Below are positions 13,254 to 26,250 of a stretch of 64,000 nt of DNA, one piece after another. The notes below the pieces were generated by a model. It saw only the letters and a list, made by a program, of their open reading frames with translations. It was not told the DNA's origin and did no database searches. Made by a program: the position numbers and the translations under genes. The stretch is from Zeugodacus cucurbitae. Its lineage: Eukaryota > Arthropoda > Insecta > Diptera > Tephritidae. How positions within the stretch are numbered: the first letter of the stretch is position 1; the number at the start of each line of letters is the position of its first letter. The stretch spans positions 73,773,719 to 73,837,718 of the forward strand of contig NC_071668.1 in assembly GCF_028554725.1 (NCBI RefSeq), read 5' to 3'.

Positions 13254-14352
13254 TTTTATACTCTCGCAACAAAAGTTGCTAAGAGAGTATTATAGTTTTG
13301 TTCACATAACGGTTGTTTGTAACACCCAAAACTAAATAAGTTAGATATAGGGTTATATATACCAAAGTGATCAGGGTGACGAGTAAAGTTCAAATCCGGA
13401 TGTCTGTCTGTCCGTCTGTCCGTCTGTCCGTGTTGAGTAAAAATTGAGATATCTTAATGAAACTTGGAACACGTATTCCTTGGCATCATAATAAGGTTAA
13501 GTTCGAAGATGGGCGGAATCGGACCACTGCCACGCCCACAAAATGGCGATAACCAAAAACACATAAAGAGCTATAACTAAGCCATAAATAAAGTTATGAA
13601 AATAAAATTTGAAACATAGGATCGCATTAGGGAGGGGCACATTTGAATCTAATTTTTTTGGAAAAGTGGGCCTCACCCCGCCCCCAAATAGGTTTTTTTT
13701 TATATATACTTTGCAAACCAATAAAGCTATATAAACCAAACTTTCTGCAGTCGTTTACTCATACAGTCCAAAAATGAAAGAAATGGGATAATAACCACGC
13801 CCACCTCCCATACAAAGGTTAGGTTGAAAATGACTAAAAGTGCGTTAACTCACTAACGAGAAACGTCAGAAACACCAAATTTTACAAAAGATATAGCAGA
13901 AATAAGCTGAATAACTGAGATTTTTTTACAAAATGGAAAATGGGCGTGGCGTCGCCCACTTATGGGTCAAAAACCATATCTCAAGAACTACTCTACCGAT
14001 TTCAATGAAATTCGGTATATAATACGTTCTTGACACCCTGATGACACTGGTGGAATCGGTTCACAACTACGCCTACTTCCCATATAACACAATTTTGAAT
14101 CCTTCTGATTCTTTCACTTTATAATGTATACATAAGGAACCGATAAAGATAGCGAAATAAAACTTTACACAAATACTGTATTTGAGCTGTGACATCACTT
14201 GGTGGAAAAATTGTCAAAACCTGACATCAAACATGAAGAACTCAGTGCCTAAGGGTAATTTTTCACCGAAAATATAGGTAAATCTCTTAACAAATTGCGA
14301 GAGTATAAAATGTTCGGTTGCACCCGAACTTAGCCTTTCCTTACTCGTTTTT
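13254..14352 (+). mobile_element. Helitron-like 'mini-me' type element, copy B
   Basis: Same family and orientation as the 5158-6332 copy: the 5' hairpin CTCTCGCAAC...GTTGC..GAGAG, the core, (GTCY)n at about 13401-13431, the CCACGCCCAC block, and the 3' TTGCGAGAGTATA followed by hairpin GTTCGG...CCGAAC and CTTCCTTACTCG. It sits inside the mariner relic, just after its transposase stop codon. No coding capacity. Confidence 0.8.
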
Positions 14353-14736
14353 TTTTAATCAAAATTCCTGTTATTTTTTGAACACATAGTCTATGGTCAG
14401 TTCAAAAACTAATCAACTTACGATATGCGGTATTCCAAGTTCATATGATCATCCAGTTATTGCATTTTTTCCAGCTTACTGTAGATGCTTGTATAGTAAA
14501 TTTGGACAATCTGAGTAGATGAAACATCCCTGACATGTTATCTATCATATCACTAGCGAGTACCTTTTCAAATGACCTTTTCTATTCAAATTTGCCTATC
14601 ATACAAACAATATATACAACCTTCTTGACCTTGACTACCTCTCTCACCCCTGTGAGCTTCATTTACTGTCATATCCCAGTGTAAATTCACTAATAAACTC
14701 CAACGTTTTTATCCGCCACTGTTCATCGTTGCTATT

Positions 14737-14974
14737 GCCTACTTTTGAGCCGGACAATGATTTACTTGGAGATAATACCAACAACATATGGCAAAAAATT
14801 CATAAGTTCTAGCTTATAAGACTTCAAAGCGACGATCGCTGACTTATATAAAAATATTAAAAATGAAAAAAGAAAGGACATTTAAGCAAAATGCTTTAAG
14901 CTAAAAATTAAATTAATGTAGCAGCTGCGCAATGTGTACTGGTTGCCAAAAAGCTATTGCGCCTAACAGCATGC
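14737..14974. repeat. 16-bp box, two copies (14737 +, 14959 -)
   Basis: GCCTACTTTTGAGC on plus at 14737. GCGCCTAACAGCATGC at 14959-14974 is the inverse of the consensus GCATACTTTTAGGCGC with two mismatches. These are the first clear members of the dispersed box family that continues to 60.6 kb. Confidence 0.6.
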
Positions 14975-15744
14975 TACGAAATAGCACATTGCAGCAAATA
15001 AACAATTTTATATTAACACAAAATAAGTTTTTTTTCGCTTACTTTCATAGCAATAAGTACGCATACGAGTACATGCTTGTTTTCACTTAACACAACTGCT
15101 GACATCACAAAATTTGTTGCATACATTTGTGCGCACACATGCAAGCACTTGCTTTTATAGGGTATATGGTGTACTCTATACATATATGCCAATACAATAC
15201 AATGCTCTGTTGCAACACGCACGATTGCCAAATATTTATCTTAACTGTGCCAAAGATAATTGAATATACTCACACACACACAGATATATACATATGTATA
15301 TAAACATGCACGCACACAATTCGGTTCGCCTCAAATTTCATTAACTTTTATTGTACTTGTAGAAGGGAAATTCTATTTTGCAGTTTTGTAGATTTTTGCT
15401 TTTGACACCGACAGAAAAATAAATTTATTTTTCTACAAATTACTCACTTGGCGCTTATTTTTAACGAGAAAATTATACATTTTTAGTTACATGAGTATTG
15501 AAGCCAAGATATGTACATGAACAGAAATTGAAAAGAAAATTGGGAGGAGGAAGAGTGTTATACCCTTTTACTGCGCTTGTTGTTCGATAATGAATCAGAA
15601 GCTAAATTTTTTATATGTTTCGGAATCACAAAATTTCGAGATTTGCTATGTTCGGGAATTTTTTTAAGCTTTTAAATTAGCTATTGGATTGGATTTGGTT
15701 AACGCAATCTACCAATAATAGTCGACTAATTAAAAAAAAACTAT

Positions 15745-16165
15745 GAAATACCACCTGTATCCCAAACCACTTTTTGTATCCCGATATTTCGGGATTTTAT
15801 ATTTTCGGGATCCCGACATTTTTTAAAAACCTTAACTTGCCAAAATAGTAAAAGTAATATCATTTCTGCTCATAATTTTTCGAATCCCGAAATTTCGGGA
15901 TTCGATATTTTTGGGATTCCAATATTTTTTATTTTTCAAATCAACGGATTATTATAAATGTTATAAAGCATTATATACAAAATTACTTCTTTCGAAATTT
16001 GATAACACTTTATGAATCCCAAAAGAGAAATTGAAATATCATTTTGATCCTTTACTTTATGAATCCCAAAATATATCGAAAAATATGAATATCGCTCATC
16101 ATTTTATGAATCCCGAAATTTCGGAATTGGATATTTTCGGGAACCCGATATTTTTCTTTTTTATA
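15745..16165. repeat. palindrome-rich repeats with CCCGAAATTTCGGG
   Basis: Copies of a 14-bp perfect palindrome or close variants occur near 15779, 15885 and 16110. Half-copies (AATCCCAAAA) occur between them. The spacing suggests a diverged unit of about 105-110 bp. Family not recognised. Confidence 0.65.
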
Positions 16166-16169
16166 TTCA

Positions 16170-17480
16170 CAACATTCAAATTTAGTCTCTGCTTTAAAAA
16201 TTGCCTCTCACATTGCCTTTTAATATATTATATAAAGATCTCCCTTACGAAAAATGAATATTTCCATGCATAACTGTCATTTTAACCCACAGACTTGGTG
16301 TTCATACAATGCAAGGGATTAATAAAAATATTAAAATATTAACTCACTGCCTTGCCAATTGATAAATGAATGCTACAGCTGCGCGCACTTCATGTGAGGA
16401 TGTCTCCTTAAATCACCTCTGAGCCAAAGTTGTATGGTGAGTTGCTACACTTGTGCTAACGAGCCATTTCTGGGCCACGAAACCAAAATATTCAACGCGA
16501 ACAAGAATTGTATATTTTTTATGTATATATGATAAGGGAATAAAGGCGTGCTTCAGAAAAAATAAAATAAAAGCAACAGTTGCCTATACATATGTACACA
16601 TGTATATGGAGAGCTGCAATCGCAACAAAATTTCGCAGAAATTCAAAAATTGGTTCTCAACTCCAATTGATATATGTATCAGCATGTGGACAGGGCAATG
16701 ACTGCATTACACTACTGGGGTTCATACGAGCTTCCGCGTGCTATATTGGCTCTTCCGTCTGCTCTTATATATGTTATACATACACACAAATGTTTGTTAA
16801 CTTTAATATATTGGTTTATCGAGCAGCAAAAGAATGGTTGGCTGCCTGGCAAAGGGTGCGCAGCACTAAATTAAGATACAAAAACTCGGAACAAGTGTTA
16901 AAATTTACATGCACACACACACACACTCAAAAACGCCTTCCTCCTTTGTTGCGGTTGAAAAAAAAGTTTATAAAAAACGAACGGGATTCCCTGATTGCTC
17001 GGCAATAACTCATTTGTACAATTTCAACACCCATGTAAGGACGACGGAGCGAATAGCTTTACAATGTGGCCACTAGTATGTATATTTACTGACACCCTTA
17101 CAACATATAGGTAAGTTAGTAGCGAATGCTCGTACCTGCGTATATATTTATTTACTTTTGTGGGTATGCCTTTATGTATTTCCCTGTATTTTCTTATGGC
17201 CCCGCCAGCAATTCCGCAATAAATCACGCCCCGATGATCCACGTTGAAATATAAATTTGTATACGTTGGGAAGTTACCACAGACATAAGAAAGCAACGTA
17301 ATTTTAACAATATCAGATAACTGTAAAGCAATTATTTTGAGAAAAGTTAAAAAGTTGCAGAAGTATATATGTATGTGGTTGAAGAAACTGAAAAAATTTG
17401 CGAAAAGTTTAAAATTGATTGAAATAGCCAGCAGAAACCAAGATTTCACTTCATTTATTTAAAGATAATATTATTTTTGA
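16170..17480. other. non-coding DNA with CA tracts
   Basis: Contains a CA dinucleotide tract at about 16910-16926. Two open frames of about 140 codons (16580-17008 plus, 17024-17449 minus) have no recognisable domain. Neither is supported as a gene. Confidence 0.4.
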
Positions 17481-17485
17481 TGACT

Positions 17486-17904
17486 GTACCTAAATATAGG
17501 CAACATTTTGAATATACAATTTTAATATTTAGCTTTCAAAAGCTTTTTAGCTTAAACAAATATATAAAAAATAATAATTATTATTTAAAAATTATATTTT
17601 CTGTTCGTTAAAATTATTTTAAGCCTTCATTCTTAATTAAATATTTTCTCTTCACGCCCAAAGGTATGCTACAAATTATTTTGAGTTTTTAGATACATAA
17701 ATTTAAAAGTGCTATTAAAATATTAGAAAGCAATATATGTCCTGTAAAGATAATATATTTTGAATCAACTTTTTTAGCAAAAGTTTTATTTGAAGCCATT
17801 GCGCACGAAATTCGAACTTTGTAAGCCACTAGCTTATAGTTTTTTCATGTACTAAAACAACATATAAATCATGTATATATTTTTGTGCGCGCTAAAATGT
17901 AGGC
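17486..17904 (-). repeat. 16-bp box cluster, three minus-strand copies
   Basis: Inverse-orientation boxes at 17486-17501 (CCTAAATATAGGC), 17654-17669 (CGCCCAAAGGTATGC) and 17889-17904 (GCGCTAAAATGTAGGC). The first two are 168 bp apart. The first and third continue into CAAC, a variant seen again at 52.4 and 57 kb. Confidence 0.7.
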
Positions 17905-17999
17905 AACGTTTTTGGCTTAGATGAAAAAAATAAGACTATATGCTTTAAAAATGCTCAGTTTTAGGTTTAGGTTACACAGTTTCGTTACACAAGACTTTA

Positions 18000-18520
18000 T
18001 GAGAAGTACGAATGCATTGAAACATATTTTGGGAAAGAGCTTTCGAAAGTTTGGAAAAAAAAGCTTTTAAGAAGCTTTTGTAAAAATGTGGAAAAAATTA
18101 CAAATTTTACGAAATTACAGCATTTGTTGGGCAAAAGCTTTTAAAAATGTTGTGAAAAAATATTTAAAATTAACAAATTTTTCGAAATTACAACATTTGT
18201 TAGGTAAATCATATATCGATTCTCAAAGCTTTTAAAAAGCTTTTAAAAAAATATTTAAAATTAACAAATTTTGCGAAATTACAACATTTATTGAGTAAAT
18301 CACAAATCGATTGTCAAAAGACTATTGTTAGAAGAATTAAGAAAAAAAAGCTTTCAAAAAGCTTTCGAAAAAATCTATATAACATTAAAATTTTTGCGAA
18401 AATATAAAAACAATTGTTGAGTAAACCACAAAAAGTTGTTCAAAAGCTTATTACCAGAAGTACGAAATCGTAAGAAAAGCTTTCAAAAAATACGATTAGC
18501 AGATTTTTCTTTTATTTGAA
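18000..18520. repeat. AT-rich tandem repeats with AAGCTTTT and CGAAATTACAACATTT
   Basis: CGAAATTACAACATTTGTT or variants recur near 18108, 18182 and 18273, separated by runs of AAAGCTTTTAAAA. The unit length varies (about 75-90 bp). The AAGCTTTT theme continues patchily to about 21.8 kb. Confidence 0.6.
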
Positions 18521-21125
18521 TTTTTGAATAAATAACTGTAAATAAATAATTAAAAATTTAATTCATTAATAAAACTTGTATGCTCACGAATAGTTAAAAG
18601 CTCCTTTGCACGCACACGAAGCAATCTATTGCTGAATATTAAAATATTATAGCTTAAATTTATTTACCAAACAATTTAACGGTTCATTTAACCAACTCAG
18701 CTATGTGCAAGTTTAATGAATTTATAAGGTTTCTCTAAGTGGCAACCACTAACTTTGGCATAAAAGTGCAAGTACTTGCAGATAAATTATGCAAAATATT
18801 TGGTTAACAGCAAAAGCTTGCTAGGCTTCGAGTAGACAAGTCGTTAAACTTAATGGATGAAAACGAAATATTAAGTTTTCTATTTTAATAAATGTGGTAT
18901 GGAAAATTAATATAAACGAAATATTGGTAAAAATTACGAGATTTATGGCAGCAAAAGCTGCTGTGTGCCAAATAGAGTTAAGAGAAATATATTTTATTTA
19001 TTACGAAAAATCTTTGAAATCACTGTTTCACATAAAAGCAACACTAACAACTGTTGTATAAAAAATATAAAATTTAATGGATAAACTTTTTCGCAGCTAA
19101 GGCATTGCCGAAAAATGTTTCACTTACTCCACTATGAGGTCATTTTCCAAATGAAAAAATTTTAAATTTTTTTTTATGATTTTTTTTTTTTTAATTTTAA
19201 AGTAACTGTATACTCTGTAGCTGCTTACTATCACAACATTCGCGTTGTGGTTACATTTTTATTGGCACATAAAAATATTTTAACAACCCACGAAAATCTA
19301 AAAAGCACACGCCAATGAAGTTGAACGCAAAGCGAAAAAAAATACAGAAAAATAGAATTTAAAAATATAGAAAAGTAGTGAAAATAAAATGTAAAGTGAG
19401 AAATTGGCAGACTAATCCAAGCGCATTTGCGCTTCAATGCAGCAGACAACACACACACAAAACACAAAAATTGAAAAAAGACATACACACACTCGCATGC
19501 AATGAACCTCGAACAGTGACTATGTAAGTATATAAAAAAAGCAATTTACACTGCCTCAAAACATATGTGTACACACCACATACAGTTACATGCATGTAAA
19601 TACACACACACCCCCCAACCTTAACGGTACAAAACGGCCATAAAAACCATCGAATCAACCAGACTCTGCTGGCCAGTTAGATAAGTAGAGCATGGCGCTG
19701 CTGCTCGCTGTTATTGTTTTTGTTGTTGTTGGCATTGGTGCTTGGCCTGGAGCACACAGACACACATACGGCGCTGAATACAAGCAGCTGCTTCGATTAT
19801 TATGCCCAGAGGGTGTCGATTTGCGTTGCTCCAAATTTTCACCATTTTCAATTTCCACCAACACATTTTGTTACTATTTTGGATTATTTTGTTTCTGTTG
19901 TTGTTGTTGCGCTGCATTTGATTATAAGCATCTGTTGCATACTCAACACCATTTCCGGTGTCTACCGCAGCAATATGTGAGTGTATGCTTGAGTCTGAGG
20001 GTTGGAGTACTCAACCGCGCCGAATGAGTTCAATATCCGTGTGTAGAGTTGAGTTAACAGTCTGCCCTTTTTCAGTGTGTGTCAGGGTGTGTGATTTTAT
20101 ATGTGTTGTTTAAGCTGTGTAGCGGTCAGACGCGTTAAACTTTGTGGCAGCCATAAAATTAAACAAAGGATTACTAGCTATATAAAAATGTAAAGCAAAA
20201 CGAGGCGAAAGGGTAATAAAAATGCGCGTCCGGGAAGCGCTGCTGCCCCTTCCAACATTTTTACGCTTGCATACATCAAATTGATTTTTTCAACCTTTTT
20301 TTGTGGCCATTAAACAGCACACTCACTCTGCTTTGGCGCATATGCTTGTTGGGCGGTCATCAACTTATATTTTATGTAGCCTTTTGGCGTCTGGCTTGCT
20401 GGCGGTCGTAAAGATTAAATGGTCATTGAAAATTTTAAGTCAATTTCAAGCAAGAAAGCCTTTGCGGGAGTGTGTGTGTACATAGATATGTATTTATAAG
20501 TAGCTTGCCTTCATCACCACCTTTGTTGTTCCCATGAGATCACAGTTAATTTAAATTGATTGCGCATAGTCAGAGGTCAGCTGCAGTGCAACCATCGCTC
20601 GTTTCCAAGACGTATAAAATGTAGCTAATTTTGCATTTATGTGAACTTCAAAGTGCTGTGAGTTGCTTTCTTCTAACCATTTTTTTACTTGGAGACCCTT
20701 TTATATTAATTTTTTATTTTTTTATGGCAAATTGAAGGTGATTTGCTTCTGAGCATAATATTGTGACTTAGATTTACGAAAGTTGGTTTCTAATAAAGTT
20801 TTAGGTTAACTTTTCAATTTCGCCTTTAATGGCTTGTGATAGAAGGGTAAAAAAATATATTGTAAGAAAAGGTTAGTTCTGGGATGAGAAGCAAATTGCT
20901 GATAAATTTTTCTACCCTCACGTCGAATACTACTTTTTGATTACAATATTTTTTTAAGGAAAAATGTTTTATACAATTTATTTAACTTTATTTTATTTAA
21001 ATCAATTCAATAATCAATTTTAGATAGCTTTTTTAAGGCTTTCGAACTTTCGAAAGGAGATATAGATTTTTCACCATAACATAAGTTTCAACAAAACGAT
21101 AATCTGTAAACTTTAAATTTGCAAA
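18521..21125. other. non-coding DNA, no gene recognised
   Basis: AT-rich DNA with poly-T and CA tracts. A somewhat GC-richer patch lies at about 19650-20060. Overlapping open frames on both strands there are short and contain no domain. Confidence 0.45.
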
Positions 21126-21130
21126 GACCT

Positions 21131-21405
21131 TTCGAAGCTTTTACAAAGCTCTATATTATATGTAGTGAAAGTTCACTGAAAATAAGTATACGGTAGTTCC
21201 CTCAACAATACTGCCACCAACGAAATATACTTTTACCCAGAAAGCTTTTAAGCTTTTAAATGTTCAAAGAGCTTTCGAAGCTTTTACAAAGCTCTATATT
21301 ATAAGTAGTGACATTTCACTGAAAATAAGTATATGGTAGTTCACAAAGCAATACTGCCGCCAACGAAATATACTTTTACGCAGAGAGCTATTTTATGTAA
21401 GGAAA
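21131..21405. repeat. 143-bp tandem duplication
   Basis: The block starting TTCGAAGCTTTTACAAAGCT at 21131 recurs at 21274. The following segment (CTGAAAATAAGTATA, then AATACTGCC, then CAACGAAATATACTTTTA) is also duplicated with few differences. Confidence 0.8.
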
Positions 21406-22313
21406 TTTGGTCCATAAAAGCTACAAACATTTTATAGAGTTTTTCTCACAAACTAGCTATACTTGTCTAACCGCGTAGAATATTTCAAAAATATAAATTC
21501 TTTTTCTAAAAAAATTGGCTGCCAACATGAATGCGATCTTTACAAGGTCACAATGTTATCCATGATCGGTGAATAAGTAACTGTAAAGATCAATACTGGT
21601 CTTAAATGATAAAATGCTTTTTTACTCAAGAAAAAATTTAGTCCACAAAAAGCTTCGAGCTTTTTGAGAGCTTTTATTAGCATACAGCTCTATTTAATTT
21701 AAAAAATATTTTTTTTATTTTATTGAAAAAAAAATAGAATTAGAAATCCAATTGTTCAAAAAGCTTTTAAAGTCGAATTTTTTCTCTTGAAATATACATT
21801 TAAATCTGCCACAATAACTTTTTAGGGCTTAAAAATTATCATGAAAATCTCACAAATCTCAACCTACGGCAAGAGCTTTAAGCTTTAGGGTTTCAAAAAA
21901 CCTTGGTGTCCAATTTAGTAGCTTCAGGTGCTTTTTAGAACAATAAAGGATGTTAGAGAACCCTAACTTTAACTATCAAATTTAAAAACCTCAAACTATC
22001 AGTCAACAAATATTTAAATTCACAAATAATGTATTCCCTTATTTACTTACTACTCATTAAATTCAGTTTCAACACTTAACTGCACTATTTAAGTTTTTTT
22101 TAACAATTAACACCTTTTTAAAATACAAAAATAAAAAACAAATCAATAAAAGTAAATAATAAATATTACGTACGCCATAAAGCACTCAACACTATTGCAT
22201 AATTTAATAAAAATTAATGCAATGATGACAGCAAAAAGGAACGAAATTAATTGCACACCTAAAAGCGTGTGACATCAATTAAATACATTTAATTATAATA
22301 CAATCAATTATAT

Positions 22314-24474
22314 GCGCCTGTAAGTAGGCTGAGGTTTGCTAAGCAGCAAAAAGTACACATTTTCCGGTGTGGTCTCCTTTTTACTACAAAAACGCGTTGA
22401 AAAAGTACAAAAATCATGGCGAAATGCACAAAACGACATGTCAACAATAAAAGCAATTAACGAATATGCTAAAAACAGTCGAGTTGAGGTAATATCAAAT
22501 GGCGTTGCATACTTACAGGCGCTAGGCGCAAAGGTAATTGCATACAAAATTATATAATGCTTAACTCTGTGTAAATATTTGCGAATGTTTGCCATATGAA
22601 AATAGCATTTAAGTGTAAATTTATTTAATAAATATATATAGCGACACTGAGCATGCATAATTTATGGCATAATTATTTGCAAAGTAAGCGTTGGTCTCAT
22701 CAAGTTTGACATATATGATTGACATATGTTAAATAAATATTTATTTTTAGTTTTTGTGTACGAAATTACAATTTACGAGTGCTGTTAGTGGAGTGAGAGT
22801 CGCAATTAAAACTGTATTAAATAGAATTGGTAATGGCGTAGCATACCTTTGGGCGACTATATAAAAATAGTAAGCAAAAAGTTTAATGAAATTTGCGCTA
22901 TAAATACATATATATATATATATATATAATATATAAAGTACCTATTGCCTACAATTACATTTGCAATTAAAAAAATTCACGCCGCCTAAAAGTATGCAAA
23001 CTTCCGCATAACTCTAATTACACACAATTTAAAGTGTATTGTAAATATTTGTTTAACATTTCATTTATTATTTATGTACATGTGTTTTTTCTTCATCAAA
23101 GTCAGCGCGTTAAATTAAGTATTCATAGCTTTCAACTGTAATGGAATTCGTAACTGCAGCAATGCCATTGGCTAAATGAACTTTGCAGTTAGAGTTGCAT
23201 GTTTCCATAGCATACTTTTGGGCAAACAAGCGTAAAATACAATTAAACTTTTAACGGGTTTAAGGTGAAAACACTGCAAAAGCAAATATGAAATTATGGC
23301 GAAAAGCGAAGTTCATCTTCCAGAAATGCAGCGTAAAAAAATTACAGTGCACTTGAATGGTCAAAATTATGAAATACAATTTTTCTATGTGGTAAATATA
23401 AAGATTTACCCTGAGTACAGTCGCTGTCGAAAGTATTATGCAGCTGAAAATGACAAGGAAATATAATAAAACTATTTTTAGAGCTAAACCAAATGATCTA
23501 GAGCGCCTAAAGGTAGGCAACAATCACGTTTCTTACAGTTAGCGCCTAAAATCAGACTTTTTAAAAATTTTCTAGCCAACAACGACGTGAGATTATGCCA
23601 AAAATAAAGCGACGCTAAGTGTCCACCAAGCATAATCGATCAAGCTGCAGAGTGCTGTTGACTTTCTTAACTACAAATGCCACAAATGTGACCAAACAAA
23701 GAAAAATAAATATTAGATATGACCACTAAAAGTTGTAGAGATTAAACAAAAACTAAAATGAAGCCTTTTTCTTCTCTCACATTTCGTTTAACAGCACTTA
23801 GGGCTGACTTTGTGTATTTCCTTTCAACTTCAATCCCTGTCTGCCGAACCTTTTCCAAGCGATAAAGCCAAAAACGCATTTTGGTATGTAAATAAATAAT
23901 TCTTTTTAGACGAAAAAAAAATGCAGATTATGCGCCGGAGAGCAGAGTATGAATTGTCGTAGACCGACATTTATATTTAACTACAATAAAATTTTTAGAA
24001 ACAAAGAAACAAGGAGTTAGAAGAAAGCAGAGTAAACAGAGATCATAGAAAATGTAGAAAAGCCAGAGAGTAGTTTTTTGGTAATGCCAAACTAAAGAAA
24101 ATATGTTTAACCAATTCCGTGAAGACTACACATTCCACAAAGTCATTGCGCCTAAAAGCAGACACAAAAAAATGCATAAATAGTGGAGGTTTATGGTGCG
24201 TGATTGCAGGTTTTTTTCAGCAAGGTCCAAAGTAAAGCAATTTAAAAAATTGTACTTGAAATATATACGTAAAATATAGTGGCTGCTACAAAAAATAAAC
24301 AAGTACAGCTTAGACATTGTCAAAAGCCCAGCCAAGCAACTCAAAATTTGCGCTCACAAAGCGGCCGTGCCACTAAGTCGACCATAAAAAATAGTAATCA
24401 ACAAAAGTAGTGCTTAGCGATGACAATAAACGTTTGTTAGCAATTTCAGTTGGTTGCAGCGCCTTAAAGTATGC
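22314..24474. repeat. 16-bp box cluster, nine copies on both strands
   Basis: Plus-strand boxes start at 22507 (GCATACTTACAGGCGC), 22841 (GCATACCTTTGGGCG) and 23210 (GCATACTTTTGGGCA). Minus-strand boxes start at 22314 (GCGCCTGTAAGTAGGC), 22982 (CCGCCTAAAAGTATGC), 23503 (GCGCCTAAAGGTAGGC), 23542 (GCGCCTAAAATCAGAC), 24148 (GCGCCTAAAAGCAGAC) and 24459 (GCGCCTTAAAGTATGC). The first two plus copies are 334 bp apart. The flanks are not recognisably alike. A short (TA)n tract lies at about 22908-22935. Confidence 0.85.
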
Positions 24475-24479
24475 TATAA

Positions 24480-25235
24480 TTTTTTTGTTTTAGCAGTAGA
24501 ACAGCTGAGTGTACGAAATCTCGCTGCGTCCACTTGTCAAGCACTCTTACAGTTATTTTGTTATGTTTTTCATTTATTTTTTCTTCTTCTGTTGTTGCCT
24601 TGTTATTTGCCATAACCACACTTTTTAATTGAATGATTTTTTTTGCAGCGCGCGCAAAACTACGCTATAAATTTGCATTAAATGTTTGCTTCTTTGTACA
24701 TAAACAACAAAGCGGAGGAAAAGTCAAATATGCGCGGAAAAATAATGGGAAACAACACGTTGCAGTTAAAAAAAAAACAACAAGTATATTCGCCACAAAT
24801 ATTCCAGCAATTTGGGAAGCACACAAATTAAAAGCACAACAAATACAAAAAAAAATACGAAAAACATAGTCGCTAAGCCAGGAAAAAATGCTCACCAAGC
24901 CAACCACCTCGGCGGTAAAGACGGTTTAATGGCCTGTGAATATGCAGCGCTTACTATTTTCATTTTTTTCTTGCTTCTTTTTGCTGTTTTGCATTCTCAC
25001 TGCACTAACGTTGAAGCGATAACAATTTTCAAAGCACTGCATTGCAATTTTTTGCATTTTTCGTAAGATTTGTAGTGAGCGCTATTTGTTTTCTAATTTA
25101 CAGTTTTGTTTTCCCCTCGAGGTTTTTTGATAAACACTATTTTTTTAGTAAGTCTCTGCTCTTTCGTCTTAATGTCAGCTTGTTAATCTAAAAGAGTCGT
25201 TTAAAATTGTAGAGTTTCGCTTTTTGTTTAGTAAA
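24480..25235. other. non-coding DNA, no gene recognised
   Basis: AT-rich, with short overlapping open frames on both strands near 24630-25066 that read through poly-A/poly-T. No domain is visible. Confidence 0.45.
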
Positions 25236-25239
25236 CGTT

Positions 25240-26040
25240 TTTGAAAATTATACCAAATTCTGAGTAATTGAATTTCCAAAGAAAAGTTTGAAAATGTATC
25301 CAAAAATGTTCGGATAAATAAATATGGTTGAAGAAATCTAAGGCTGAGTATAGAGTATTACTAATAAGGAAATATATTCCTCCACAAACGTTACTAAAAA
25401 GTTATACCAGATTCAAAATATTGGAATTTCACAAGAAATATATAGAAATTGTTCCAAACAGCATTGCTATATTACTCTAGTCAATGGAAAACAAGGCAGT
25501 GTACATAGTATTTCTAAAAAAAAAGAAATAAATTCCTTCGGAACCAATCATTAAAAGTTATACCAGTTTCATAATATTGAAATCTCGTAAGAGAGCGATG
25601 AAATATTGTACCAAAAAGATTTGGAAAATCTAAGGTTGAGGCCATAGTATATCTAAACAAAATTATTCCTTCAGGATCAATTGTTTGAAATTATACCAGA
25701 TTTAGAATATTGGAAATTCTTATGAAATATATTGAAAGTTACTCCAAAAAAGTGTGGGTAAATAACTCTGAGCAATGAAAAAAAGGGCTGAGTCCGTAGT
25801 ATATATAATATAGAAATATAACCTCTCTAAATCAATCGTTGAAAATTATACCAGATTCCGAATATTGAAATCTCGTAAGAGATAGATTGAAAGTTGTTCC
25901 AAATAGGTTAGGTGAATAATTCTAGTCAATAAAATCTAAGGCTGAGTACCTACATAGATGATCAAATGAAAAAATATTTGCCTTCAGAAACAATCGTTGA
26001 AAATTATACCAGATTCAGAACATTGGAAAATCCACTAAAT
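25240..26040. repeat. ~155-bp satellite-like tandem array, six units
   Basis: The landmark ATTATACCAGATT (or a close variant) occurs at about 25248, 25401, 25556, 25690, 25843 and 26002. Each is followed by AATATTGGAA and, further on, by GTCAATGAAATCTAAGGCTG. Spacing is 153-159 bp with one shorter unit of about 134. Two further units of the same family lie at 31250-31510. Confidence 0.9.
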
Positions 26041-26250
26041 TAAATTTTTATTACCAATGTAATATTCTCAAAATTACTAAACTTAAATGCCACAAACACC
26101 GCATAACACCGACCATAAATCATTAAAGAGTCAATTACATTTTCGCAAGCTTTGATCTAACCCAAATAATTTCCAACACTTGAAGCACACAAAAAAAAAG
26201 TTGAATTTTATTCGAGCTTATTTTCATTTCTTCAAAATTTCTAAAACGCA

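Larger units (their letters stand above)
13000..14388 (+). mobile_element. mariner relic, internally deleted and split by a Helitron-like insertion
   Basis: The left end at about 13001 reads GTGTCTTCAAAAAATAACGG and continues with GGAATTTT. The right end at 14361-14388 is its inverse, AAAATTCCTGTTATTTTTTG then AACACATA. Between them lies the 3' end of a mariner transposase frame (13103-13243), then the inserted element 13254-14352. The same terminal sequence occurs in the 53.3-53.97 kb element, including the 5' leader word CAATTGCCA. The element is dead. Its age relative to the insertion follows from the nesting. Confidence 0.8.

Noticed and set aside
15869..15900. TTCGAATCCCG resembling a tRNA T-arm
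   Set aside because: It is part of the CCCGAAATTTCGGG palindrome array. No acceptor or anticodon arms fit around it.
16580..17449. Two frames of about 140 codons on opposite strands
   Set aside because: No recognisable domain. One reads through a CA tract and the other through AT-rich sequence.
22336..22557. Possible small peptide gene overlapping the 16-bp box at 22507
   Set aside because: The frame is short, lacks a domain, and the conserved box occurs in many other contexts and frames, so it is not conserved as protein.
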